64,000 bases of DNA, from contig AP026544.2 in assembly GCA_026075535.2 (NCBI GenBank), positions 11,904,001 to 11,968,000 on the forward strand, read 5' to 3'. Of the stretch, positions 54,024-64,000 are shown piece by piece. Source of the stretch: Tricholoma matsutake. Its lineage: Eukaryota > Basidiomycota > Agaricomycetes > Agaricales > Tricholomataceae. The first letter of the stretch is position 1; every line of letters starts with the position of its first letter. The notes under the pieces are model-generated. The model saw nothing but the letters and a program-made list of their open reading frames with translations, did not search any database and had not been told where the DNA came from. The position numbers were made by a program, and so were the translations under genes.

Positions 54024-57000
54024 ATGTCAAAGACCGCCGGACAAGATTCTGTACACATCATTGAGATTCTCGCTGTTGCTCTGGACTGGGATAGATCAGT
54101 TGTTGAGGCAAGTTGGACAGCACTGAAGGATACTGTATGGGCTCATCCAGAGATACGGCCAAATGAGGATGAGATCAAGATTGTCTGTGACCTAGATGCA
54201 GCTGGGTGTCGACATCCAGAGATACGGCCAAACGAGAATGAGATCGAGAATTAGATGCGGCTGGGTGTCCGACTGTCCGGCTGTCCGGCTGTCCAGCTGT
54301 CCACCAAGGGTTGAATGGTGAACCTCACATGATATATCTCTTGCATACAAGTCACTCACAAATGTATCAGCTCAAGTGCCTACCCTCTCAATGATTGGTC
54401 TTTTCAACTTCATTTGTATTGCCAAACAACTCAGAAATGACATTCTGCTTGCCCAACCAGTGGAAGAACCTGAAGACAAAGCCCTGGGAGTCTTACCCCA
54501 AGTGTGACAAAACTTCTTGCTGATAACTGTGTGATCTCATTGGAAGATGTGAGTTTGTTGTGGGATGAACTGAGGCTGCTGATTTGGGGCACCTGTGACT
54601 TCATTGCACCACATCTTGATAAGGTGGTTCTCAAGTATGGACACAGTCTCAGGTTAGCAGCCAACACACTCTATCCACCTCAGCATTCCTGTATTCAATC
54701 AGGATGTTCTTGAAGAAGACATATTATTGGAAAGCAGTTCTCTATACCCTTGACCATGGTGCTGTACCAGCTTATTCTGTTAGCCATCTGTATCACATAT
54801 CGTGGGGCTGGTGGCAGTGGCAGATTGACAGGTTGGTTGGCTGGTAATGAAGGGTTGGTGGGTTCAGGAATTGGCATTGATGGGGGGGCTGTGGCTGTGG
54901 TGTTCAAAACGATGAGTGGATAAGTGAGTCATCAATGTTAGGAGATGGTAAGGGAAGAGGAACAGGGGGAAGCCTGAGAAACTGCAATACATAACTGGAG
55001 GAAAAGGAATTGGTGGTGTAAGGACAGGTGATGCACTCAATAGCAGTGCTGTGGAAGGAGGGGAAGAGAGAGAGGTTATGGACATTGTTGCTGATGGAGG
55101 TGATGGTGTACGATCAACCCAGCAAAAATATCACTGGTGGGACATTGCTCCTGGTCCAAACTCCCCTTCAGGCCAAGCTGCACACAAGATGTATCAGTGC
55201 CCAAGGTTTCTGTTCTTGTTCATCATCATTGCCAAGGGCACAAGATTGTGTCAACAATACAGGCATTTTTATGGCCCATTCATGATGAGAGGTCTCTAAA
55301 AATGCAACAGTGTCAGTCCTATACAAGGCGGGTGCATGAAATCCCACTTACCACTGGGCATCATCAACTTAGGAATGTGGGCTGAAAGCCTCAGATGTGG
55401 CAGTGCAAAAATGTGTGCAAACAGTTGGATGGACTTTCTCACACACAGACTTTCTGATGAGATCAGACTCTTCAACGAGCATGCTTTGAGTCAGGATACA
55501 TGTGAGTCATACAAATTCAACCAATAGGGATAATATCACTGAGTTGTCTATGTCAAGCCTATCGACACTTGTATCCTCCTGTGTGAGCATGCCAGGCCTT
55601 CCACTGTAAACAACATTGGGATGGAAATGATGTTTTGACCTTGGTTGAGCCAGTTACTCACAAGGCAATGCTGTTCATGTTAAGGGATGGAGTGCTTCCT
55701 GTATATACAACCTCCCTGTAGTCCATGTTTTTATTGCATATTTGTATCAGTCCTCATGTTCTTAAATTCTGAATAGGATGTAATTGATGTTATTATCACA
55801 ACTGCTTTGTCCATAAAGAAGAATCCATGAGGACTTACTATGGCAGTGTACCACAGTGTATCCAGGTCACACAACATTACTTCATTGAGAGTGCTCTCCT
55901 TCAGTTCTTCACTAATGGAATGGTCTTCAGCTGGTTAGTGAGATTGTTGTTTATAAATAAATTCAAATTACCTGTTTCGATTTTTTCATTCATGACAGGC
56001 TTTCTGCAACTAACTGCATGCAAATATACAACCATACACTTGCCATTCACTGTCCACATATTATAAACAACAAGCTTGCATCTGCTACAACATTTCATCA
56101 TCAGGTGCAATCCCCAATTGACTGGCAATCTTCTCTGAAGATGCGGCCTGACAATGTCATGAATGGGTTCTTCCTGTACTCTCTCCTCCTTAATCAGGCA
56201 GAATGTTGTAGTGGTCTTCTTTTGCCTCATGATGCAGCTGATCAGAAGGAATGTCTGCAGCCTGCCTTGGAGGAATGGAATGCAGCTACAGAAGGGATTG
56301 GACAGGAAAACTATGCCCATGCTTGTGAGCTATGTTTCATAGTATTTCTTGATAGCAATGGCGAGATTGATAGGTGACTTCCACTCAGTTGCTTGCATAT
56401 TGTACTAACTTTATATGAGTGAGAATACAGGCAGCTGTTTGTGACAGGCATACAATAGGGCACCCCTGCTGCCATGTACATGACTGCAAAATAACGCTCA
56501 GCACCCATCTTCAAAGGTTCTGCCCTGAGCATGAGTATTTTAATCTCAAGTGTGCCATTATCAATTGCACACTTAAGAACTCTCCTGGATTCTGTACATC
56601 TGACACCATCAAGCATCGTACCCTTGAGAATGCCTATTATAAACATGGAAACTCCATGTTTCAACTGCGTTCATGGCTGAAAAAGGCAGGAGTAGCTGTT
56701 CCTTCTAATTCAGTTCCATTAATTCAGGAGGATCTCCACAATGATGATGAGGTTATTATAAAGGGCACTCCTGAAGGTCCTGTTGAGATCTTAGATTGTG
56801 ATGGGAAGCCTGAGACTGGAAACCAACAATTATGAGCTTATTTTGAGTGAGCACTCACAATGAGCAGTTAATTATGTGTCTGTGTCGAGTCATACTCTCC
56901 CATGCAACATTTTTTTGGTTCTGAGGCTGTATCTGTGGTTAATGTAAGTATTCATGGCCCTCAGAATGCTCAACCAATTAACTTCAAACAATTAGACCTT

Positions 57001-57360
57001 CACAAAAGCAACATTTCCTACCCCAGAATCAACTCCTGAGTTTTTCATAACTGCAGACTGGATGCACATCAGCAAGCTATCAATGATAAGCACTTCAAGG
57101 ATACAGGCAAACCAGTTGATGTTTTCCATTTCAAAAGCAAGCACAAGCTAACAGATACTCATTGCCAAAAGTACTGCAACCCAGCTGCATTTCCTGAGCT
57201 CATCAACGATGGCAAATGGGCTGTGAACATGTCAATCTGCAAGCAAATGAATGTCTGGTTTGGTGGTTATCTGGCAATTGTCTGGGATGTGGAGATAACA
57301 AGATGCAACTTCTTGCTGGATGAGATGATTAAGCGGCACAATCACTGAGCTGGAGATGAA
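54024..57360 (+). pseudogene. CxC5/CxC6-type KDZ transposase, degraded
   Basis: The N-terminus WTALKDTVW (54105) and CxC5 cluster (LYPPQHSCIQSGC near 54670) are followed by core pieces at 55827-56372 (MRTYYGSVPQCIQV, SATN-like IYNHTLAIHC, DNVMNGFFLYSLLL, LQPALEEWNAATEGIGQE..HACELC). The CxC6 cluster is at about 56430-56580 (HPCCHVHDCKI, RFCPEHE, KCAIINC) and the C-terminus near 57115-57350 (VFHFKSKHKLTDTHCQKYCNPAAFPEL, MNVWFGGYLAIVWD, FLLDEMIKRHN). All the pieces are in order, with frameshifts, stops and partial introns. A 36-nt duplication sits at 54138-54247 (HPEIRPNE twice). TIRs not found. Confidence 0.8.
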
Positions 57361-57906
57361 AGGACATCTTCAATGGACAATCCCAATGTCAGCTATCTTT
57401 CTGGATCTATATTCTGCATAGGGTTATACTATTAGTGCATCTGTGTACTATGACATGAAATGCTAGTAAGTAAAGTAGTGGTGAAGTTAAAGGAGTGTAT
57501 ATGAATGTGAAGAGTGAGACTGGTTTTAAAAGCTGTTATGCAAGTACAGACAGCAGGTATAATCAAGTGGCAATTTCATGAGTTTCTCCAATGTCAATAC
57601 TTCAAGGACAGAGAGGCCAAAGGCATGACAGACTGCATTGCAGGTATGCATGGCCACAAACATGTCAATTGCCTGCTTACCCCAATTACAGAGATGGTCA
57701 GTTGACAATGGCTGGCCAGTATGACCAGCTCAAGCAACTCTAGATGGATACCTCAACCACATGGTGACTAATAAACAACAAACACCAGATGAAAACTGCA
57801 GACTGTCACAACAAAACATTCCATGGGGAGACAGAGACCTGAATGAACAGGGACCAGGACCAAGACCAGAAGAGGCGCCACAGAACAGACCACACACCCC
57901 TCAAAT
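57361..57906. other. Region without a recognised gene
   Basis: Short ORFs only (for example 57514-57705), none with a recognisable domain. May be the tail of the KDZ remnant and the 5' side of the LINE fragment; a charged ORF at 57761-57982 overlaps the LINE start. Confidence 0.4.
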
Positions 57907-58220
57907 ATGTCTGAAAACCAAGATCAAGATGCATTACAAAGGCCATTGCAAATTCAACAAGAGAATGTTAACAAATTGCTAATCAGCCAGCTAGACCTGC
58001 TGCAGAGCCTCAGACATGACAAATATGACATATGTGCTATACAAGAACCTTACATAGACCTCAGAGACAAAACATGAGTGAACCACCACTGGACTGCCAT
58101 ATACCCCAGCATGCACCAAGAGCACCCAGAAGCATGAGGAGGGACTGGTGATGATACTCAACCCAGAAACCCAAACAAAACACCTAAAAGGGTCCTATTT
58201 GGTATAACACAAGTCAGAGG
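57907..58220 (+). pseudogene. Non-LTR retrotransposon (LINE) endonuclease fragment
   Basis: ATG 57907 opens a frame with LISQLDLLQSLRHDKYDICAIQ, then EPYIDLRD and HHWTAIYPSMHQEHPE, the N-terminal part of an APE-type endonuclease (the IQEPY motif holds the catalytic Glu). TGA interrupts it near 58075 and 58136. The rest of the endonuclease and the RT are missing. Confidence 0.65.
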
Positions 58221-59089
58221 AAGGTTGTGATTCATTCTAAACCTTCACCAATCTCCAATAATAACAACTAGATGATCCAAACAAAGTTTGGGATGTGTGA
58301 AGTAGTTTTGAGAGTTGCGAAGTAGTTTCAAGATGTTGTGATATTTTTCAGGGATTGCAAAATGAACTGCAAAGATATTGGTGAGTGATGGAAAGGTTGA
58401 TAAACGATGTGAGAGGTGAGTGACAATGAATACAAGAGGATGACAATAATATCGAGAGGCAAAATGAGGATGAAACAGTTTTGATGAAATCCAAAGAATT
58501 TCCAGACTAAAACTTGTGACTCAAACAATGAGAAGAGAGTTTTTAGCTCTCCACTACTAATACTATACTTGGGGGACACTTCCCTTGTTATTCATTGTGG
58601 ATAATACAAGGTTTTGTAGGTTAAAAAGAGATAGTACCAAAAAGGCAATAGTGGGCATGTGGAAAACATGAGGCAAAAGAAAACATATGGACTTCAGGGA
58701 TGAAGTGATAACCAATATGAAACAATAACCACGAGTCTAGGGATTGTGGGAGACAATATAGACTGTCCTTTTGTTCCAGAATTGACTAAATATTGCAGAA
58801 ATCACAAAGATATCGCAAAACATCATGATACGCCTTGAGGTGATGTGTGCTGCATGAATATAGCCGAAATGTGGTTTGTCAAAGCTGATTATGTACAGGG
58901 GAAGTGATGGGAAGCCTGCGAAGTGTTGGGGTCCATGCTGAAGTGTGTGAAGTAGAACCTAAAAATGTGAAATCTTTGAAATGTGTGAAATTTGATCGGA
59001 AGATTGCAAAATAGTCAAAAAAGGTTTGAAATGTGAGATGTTTGTGGCTGTGCATTGACTATCTGTGAATTCGCAAAATCGATTTCATA
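58221..59089. other. AT-rich stretch without a gene
   Basis: Many TGTGAAGTAG / GATATTG.AAA-like short repeats and no coding motif. Probably relict copia sequence or other transposon decay, but I cannot assign it. Confidence 0.45.
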
Positions 59090-59869
59090 GCTCATACTGG
59101 CTGGTGGACCTATCACCAGGTCATAGATCAACAAGGAGACTTGAGACGGTGTGCGTTGATCTGTTGGGTCAACATGCAGTGAAGTACTGGAAACTTGTAT
59201 GTCATGGATATTGTTGATTATTTCCCATCATTCTCTTGATGCATACCCTTGCAAAATAAGGATGATTCTTTTCCTGAATTGAGAGCTTGAGAACTTGCTC
59301 AGGAGAACAAAACAGGACTCAAGGTTGGAACTTACATCACTGATAATGATGAGCTTAAGTCCCATGAGATGGTTGAAATCTCAGGGTACTGACCAATGTT
59401 TCATGGCACCACACACATTGGCACATACAGGTCGGGTTGAACAAATGCATAGGACTCTCATGGCTAAAGCCTGTACCATGCACATCTATTTAGGCTTACC
59501 ACTGTTCCTTTGGGACAAATTTTATCTTATTGCCTCTCATTTTCACACCAATAACACTACACAGTCCCTCACAGGGAATACTCCTTGGGAACTCTGGTAT
59601 GGCAAACAAACCTGACAACATCTATATGTGGAAGATTGGTTGTAGGGTTTTCCTTCTCATCCCTAACAAGAATAATCCAAAAATCTTTGAACACTCACCA
59701 GAATGTGTCTTGCTTGGTTATGACCCAAAATCCAAATCTTACAGATGTTATGACTGAACCACATACAGAGTCCACAGTTCCTACCACATCAGATTCCTTG
59801 AGAGTCATGATGGCCATTCACCACCCGCTGCTATCGATCACAGGCATGATGATGCCACAGATTCCTTAG
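59090..59869 (+). pseudogene. Ty1/copia integrase fragment
   Basis: In shifting frames: CVDLLGQ near 59154, LKSHEMVE, FMAPHT.AHTGRVEQMHRTLM (59400-59465), MHIYLGLPLFLWDKFYLIASH, TPWELWYGKQTD, IGCRVFLLIPNKNNPKIFEHS and ECVLLGYDPKSKSYRCYD. These are the C-terminal integrase and connecting-domain motifs of copia pol. No LTR or RT remains nearby. Confidence 0.8.
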
Positions 59870-59875
59870 GGTTAT

Positions 59876-60010
59876 GGGACCTCCCAGGGTTGGCCACAGG
59901 GTTTGATCCATGGGGGCAGAAGGGGGCCACAGGGTTGGATCCATAGGGTCAGAAGGGGGTACAGTGCTCACCTAGGGTTGGATCCATGAGGGCAGAAGGG
60001 GGTACAATGC
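59876..60010. repeat. Short tandem repeat, GGGTTGGATCCATRGGG.. units
   Basis: Three units of about 45-60 bp with AGGGTTGGATCCAT.GGG.CAGAAGGGGG(T/C)(A/C)CA. Confidence 0.75.
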
Positions 60011-60099
60011 TCTTTCGAGCATGCCAAGGATTGTTGCACGCAGCAATATTCTGTCAAGTGATTTTAATGTGATATCTGTCAGACTATTTGCAAGATGTA

Positions 60100-60358
60100 G
60101 GGTAACTTGTGGAATTTATATTTGTTTACACTAAGAGCAGTTGTCGTGACCTAGTGACAACCACTGTAGGGTTTGACACACTGTGGGTTTGGACACCAGG
60201 CTAACCGTGATAGGGTTGATTTCAGACCACAGGCACCCCAATTCGCCCCGCTGAGTGTGTGAATCAGGGATGTCACATGACCATGTCATATATTTGCAGC
60301 AGTATACTGGGCTTGCAAGCAGCCACCTAATAAAGTTAAAGTTAAAGTTAAAGTTAAA
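60100..60358 (+). repeat. Likely 3' tail of a non-LTR retroelement ending in (GTTAAA)n
   Basis: Non-coding sequence ending in four AGTTAA units (about 60330-60358). Short A-rich tandem tails mark LINE/SINE insertions in fungi. I found no box A/B pair, so a SINE cannot be claimed. Confidence 0.45.
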
Positions 60359-60474
60359 CCGCGATCAACAAGTGTGAATCAGGAGGATGATTGGAAGCAC
60401 ACCTGCGATTGCACTGACTTGTATCATACGCGGACGTCCCAGATGTCCATCCTATGTTGTCTAATGGACTGACC

Positions 60475-61270
60475 AGAGGTTGGAAAAGGAAATTGTAAGG
60501 GTATCTGGCACGAGAAGAGGAATGATATATAGTTCTCGTAGTCATACTCAGCTCAGCCACGGTTTGATAGCAGCAGGGTTAATTACCGTTGAAACCCACA
60601 GTCTCTCTTCTAAGGATTCCAGTGCGTCGCATCTGCTCCCAGAGACATTAGTATGTTTGCTTAGACTAGATTTGTAATTGACACCAGCATACCATGAGGC
60701 AATCAGATATTTCTACCGGTTGTAAAAGTAAAGGGTATCTGCAATGATATTGTTGTCGCACTGAATTACCATATCATGTGTTCACCCAGTGTACATGGAT
60801 GTCCCAGACGTCCATGGTCATGCCAATGTTGTCTAAAGGACCAGCGAGAGGTAGGAAAAGGAAATTGTAAGGGTATCTGGCACAGTATTGTCATCGCCTG
60901 CGGTTGTACTGACTTACCATATCATGTGTTCACCCAGTGTACACGGACGTCCCAGACGTCCATGGTCATGCCTATGTTGTCTAATGGACTGGCCAGAGGT
61001 AGGAAAAGGAAATTGTAAGGGTATCTGGCACAATATTGTTGTCGCCTGTGGTCGCACTAACTTACCATATCATGTGTTCACCCAGTGTACACGGACGTCC
61101 CAGACGTCCATGGTCATGCCAATGTTGTCTAATGGACTGGCCAGAGGTAGGAAAAGGAAATTGTAAGGGTATCTGGCACAGTATTGTCATCGCCTGCAGT
61201 TGCACTGACTTATCATATCATGTGTTCACCCACTGTACATGGACGTCCCAGATGGCCATGTCCGTGCCTA
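60475..61270. repeat. Satellite array, left block, period about 148 bp
   Basis: The anchor TTCACCCA(G/C)TGTAC recurs at 60781, 60929, 61078 and 61225 (steps 148, 149, 147). Each unit has GGAAATTGTAAGGGTATCTGGCAC, GTCGCCTG, TACCATATCATG and the inverted repeat GGACGTC-CCA-GACGTCC. A partial unit lies at 60475-60530. The ORFs here translate the repeat and are not genes. Confidence 0.9.
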
Positions 61271-61979
61271 TGTTTGTTGAGATTCACACTGTGATCACAT
61301 GCGGTCGGCACGTTGCGGTCGGCATATTTGATGCATATTCTATTCTTAGTGCATCCCTTTGATGCGCCCAGACAAACATCTGATAGTTACCTTTCTCCCA
61401 TTATCCCGTTGTCTAACACAACATGTATATAGCTAGATAGATTCTTCGGTCACTTCAGTTACTTATATGAGTACTGAGGTGAGTATTATATCATGTTTAT
61501 CGTTACAGATTACTTAGGGTATGTACCTACACTAACGCTCGTATATTCTAGCATTGAATATAGTCAATTATATTACTACTGAGTGTCCGCCATCTAATTA
61601 TTATCACACAATGAGTTCCAAGCCTGTAAGGCTGTGTTGTCTTTCTGGGGTGCCAGGCTCAGAAGAGGTTGTAAAAGGAAATTTAAAGGGTATCTGGCAC
61701 AATATTGTTGTCGCCTGCAGTCGCACTGACTTGCCATATCATATGTTCACCAAGTGTACGAGGACGTAACAGGCGTCCATGTCCTGTGACACCTAAATTT
61801 TAACTGCATCTGGCACGATATCATTGTCACCTGTGGTCACGGGAACTTGCCACAAGGAAATTTTAACAGTATCTCGCAGTCAACCACGTGATAAAACGCA
61901 AGAATGACGCAGGCATCCAAACACGTGTCACCTTATCGCTACGGATCGCATGATCGATAAGTCTTTCGAGTCAACCACC
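61271..61979. repeat. Spacer with one diverged satellite unit
   Basis: Mostly unassigned sequence. 61650-61770 is a diverged satellite unit (AAATTTAAAGGGTATCTGGCAC..CACCAAGTGTACGAGGACGT), and 61800-61890 has two more GTATCT(G/C)GCA echoes. The BAH gene promoter must lie here. Confidence 0.6.
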
Positions 61980-62938
61980 ATGGTCTCTGAAGCCAATTCC
62001 AGAAAGATTCAAAAGCTCCCCATGGTGACTGAGACGGTTGTGGAGGGCAATGGCGACTCTGTCACGGTCAGCTTGAATGATTGGTAAGCCCAGCTGATCT
62101 AGCTGATCTATGTCTGCATCAATCTTACCCAACTTCTCTTCAAGCATTTATGTGGTTCCGAAGGGAAGACTTGCCAACAAAAACCTCCGAAGGGATTTTC
62201 GGATCGCGCATGTAAGGGAGATTCGCATGAAACCGGGCACTCCCGCCTGGTTTTTTCTGCAGTTCTACACAGACCATACTGATACCCGAAAGTGAGTGGC
62301 TCGTTATTGTGAACTCTCTAATCAACTCAACTGGAACCCACAGCAGTGACAAAAATTTGTCTCCGACCGAACTGGTTTTGCTGGAGGACGATGTGGATTG
62401 GCTTTCATCGGAGAAAATTATTGATAAGCTTGGAGCATATTTTCAGGAATTTGACGACGCCTTACCAAATCCACCGCGAATGAACAGCCAGATCTGGTTC
62501 ATTCAATGTACGAAAACACCATGCCCGGTTTGTGAAGAGTTCTATGTCCCCCACGAGGATCGCCAGTGGTACTGCTACCCATGCGGAGTTTGGATGGACA
62601 TTGAGTGTATTGGTGAGGACGATGACAGCCCTGATTTCGAGGTCCCCAGTAACCAAGGAAGGCTCGATATCGAGACCCTTCGAGATGGATTTCCGGAGAT
62701 ACTAAATGAAGTAATGTGCAGGCCTACAGTCCGAGGCCATATGGACGAGTACGACTTCAACAACAACTGGGCCACTACAGGCAGCGGCTCTCAACAGGGG
62801 CTGATCCAGGAGTGGAGAGACGGAGGCGCCTTGCCAGAGAATTGGTTGGCGCTGTTGGGCGAAATTTTTTTGCGGGACTTTGTCATTGAGAAGACATGGA
62901 AAGCGTACTCATGCCCCAGGTGCAGTCGGAGTATCTAA
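61980..62938 (+). CDS. BAH-domain protein with C-terminal zinc-finger-like cluster, 281 aa
   Basis: Three exons: 61980-62083, 62145-62291 and 62344-62938, with GTAAGC..CAAG and GTGAGT..ACAG introns of 61 and 52 nt. The phases fit, the start ACCACCATGG is an ideal context, and no stop interrupts. A BAH (bromo-adjacent homology) domain covers about residues 35-110 (IYVVPKGRLANKN, VREIRMKPGTPAWFFLQFYT, LLEDDVDWLSSEKI). A cluster CTKTPCPVC..WYCYPCGVWMDIECIG at about residues 135-170 resembles a PHD/treble-clef finger, and CPRCSRSI ends the protein. BAH proteins read nucleosomes or histone marks in the nucleus; that role is inferred. The gene is enclosed by satellite DNA and looks intact. Confidence 0.7.
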
Positions 62939-62999
62939 CCATTTAATTTCATCGTTTATTTTTTTGAATTGCTACCTGTACTTCTATGAATAAATGCTA

Positions 63000-64000
63000 T
63001 CATCTGTTCACCCAGTGTACATGGACATCCCAGACGTCCATGGTCATGCCAATGTTGTCTAAAAGACTGGCCAGAGGTAGGACATGGAAATTGTAAGGGT
63101 ATCTGGCACAATATTGTTGTCGCCTGCGGTCGCACGGACTTACCATATCATGTGTTCACGCAGTGTACGCGGATGTCCCAGACATCCATGGTCATGCCAA
63201 TGTTGTCTAAAGGACCGGCCAGAGGTAGGAAATGGAAATTGTAAGGGTATCTGGCACAATATTGTTGTCGCCTGTGGTCGCACTAACTTAACTTACCATA
63301 TCATGTGTTCACCCAGTGTACACGGATGTCCCAGATGTCCATGGTCATGCCAATGTTGTCTAAAAGACTGGCCAGAGGTAGGAAATGGAAATTGTAAGGG
63401 TATCTGGCACAATATTGTTGTCGCCTGCGTCGGATGTCCCAGACATCCATGGTCATGCCAATGTTGTCTAAAAGACTGGCCAGAGGTAGGAAATGGAAAT
63501 TGTAAGGGTATCTGGCACAATATTGTTGTCGCCTGCGCTCGCCTGCAGTCGCACTGACTTACCATATCATGTGTTCACCCAGTGTACATGGACGTCCCAG
63601 ACGTCCATGGTCATGCCTATGTTGTCTAATGGACTGGCCAGAGGTAGGAAAAGGAAATTGTAAGGGTATCTGGCACAATATTGTTGTCGCCTGTGGTCGC
63701 ACTAACGTAACTTACCATATCATGTGTTCACCCAGTGTACACGGATGTCCCAGACGTCCATGGTCATGCCAATGTTGTCTAAAAGACTGGCCAGAGGTAG
63801 GAAATGGAAATTGTAAGGGTATCTGGCACAATATTGTTGTCGCCTGCGCTCGCCTGCGGTCGCACTGACTTACCATATCATGTGTTCACCCAGTGTACAT
63901 GGACGTCCCAGACGTCCATGGTCATGCCTATGTTGTCTAATGGACTGGCCAGAGGTAGGAAAAGGAAATTGTAAGGGTATCTGGCACAATATTGTTGTCG
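63000..64000. repeat. Satellite array, right block (continues past the window)
   Basis: Anchors at 63007, 63155, 63308, 63574, 63727 and 63885, plus one shortened unit near 63430. Steps are 148, 153 (an extra AACTT), then 153 and 158. Same unit and orientation as 60475-61270. Higher-order pattern: units with AAAGGAC and AATGGAC variants alternate. Confidence 0.9.

Noticed and set aside
60304..60358. Telomere-like repeat (GTTAAA)n
   Set aside because: Only four units, internal, and not the TTAGGG-type repeat expected of basidiomycetes; better read as a retroelement tail.
63084..63868. Long ORFs with repeated CSPSVHG.PR.PWSCQCCLKD motifs
   Set aside because: They only translate the satellite unit; the inverse strand gives equally long ORFs, and there are no start context, introns or homologous domain.
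60475..64000. Evenly spaced repeats resembling a CRISPR array
   Set aside because: Units are about 148 bp and nearly identical throughout, without unique spacers, in a eukaryotic intron-containing context; this is a satellite.

Overview
This window looks like the transposon-packed, gene-poor part of an Agaricomycete (mushroom-forming basidiomycete) nuclear genome. The reasons are two subclasses of KDZ (Kyakuja/Dileera/Zisupton) DNA transposons with CxC2 and CxC5/CxC6 cysteine clusters, chromodomain Ty3/gypsy elements, a Helitron helicase remnant, Ty1/copia pieces, short introns (about 45-60 nt) with GT..AG ends, and a BAH-domain gene of a fungal type. No rRNA gene, functional tRNA gene, CRISPR array, phage or prokaryotic operon is visible. 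Identification rests on recognised protein motifs only; nothing was searched.

Layout. (1) 1-11814: Ty3/gypsy element A (LTR, gag, -1 frameshift site, pol with chromodomain, extra CCHC ORF, LTR). Two related 2.1-kb non-autonomous hAT-like elements sit in it, one in gag (1166-3221) and one in the integrase (7075-9235). Each has an 8-bp target duplication and carries two outward-facing tRNA-like modules. (2) 11815-16931: a copia gag (minus), a Helitron helicase tail (minus), a truncated third member of the tRNA-module family, and a hypothetical ORF. (3) 17356-45008: a KDZ transposon with long complex terminal inverted repeats. It holds a CxC2-KDZ transposase gene and three accessory genes. Element C (Ty3-like, 24348-40474) lies inside it, and element B1 (another chromodomain Ty3 element, 25540-31557) lies inside C. 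(4) 45047-51069: B2, a second copy of B on the minus strand. (5) 51070-59870: a truncated ORF, a PD-(D/E)XK-like gene, a poorly resolved minus-strand gene, a degraded CxC5/CxC6 KDZ transposase, a LINE endonuclease fragment and a copia integrase fragment. (6) 60475-64000: a satellite of about 148-bp period in two blocks, with an intact-looking three-exon BAH-domain gene (61980-62938) between them.

How the parts relate. Precise target duplications give the order of events: A was entered twice by the hAT-like family, C landed in the KDZ element, and B1 then landed in C gag. Almost all premature stops in these elements are TGA in otherwise unbroken frames. Where B1 and B2 can be compared, one copy often has CGA where the other has TGA, which points to decay of methylated CpG rather than random mutation. 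The strongest mechanistic signals are Tf1-like self-priming sequences in A (11-nt perfect complement) and B (10-nt), and a G GGT TTT slippery site before the gag stop of A. The best candidates for undescribed biology are the tRNA-module hAT family and the accessory genes of the 11.5-kb KDZ element (27.7 kb with insertions).
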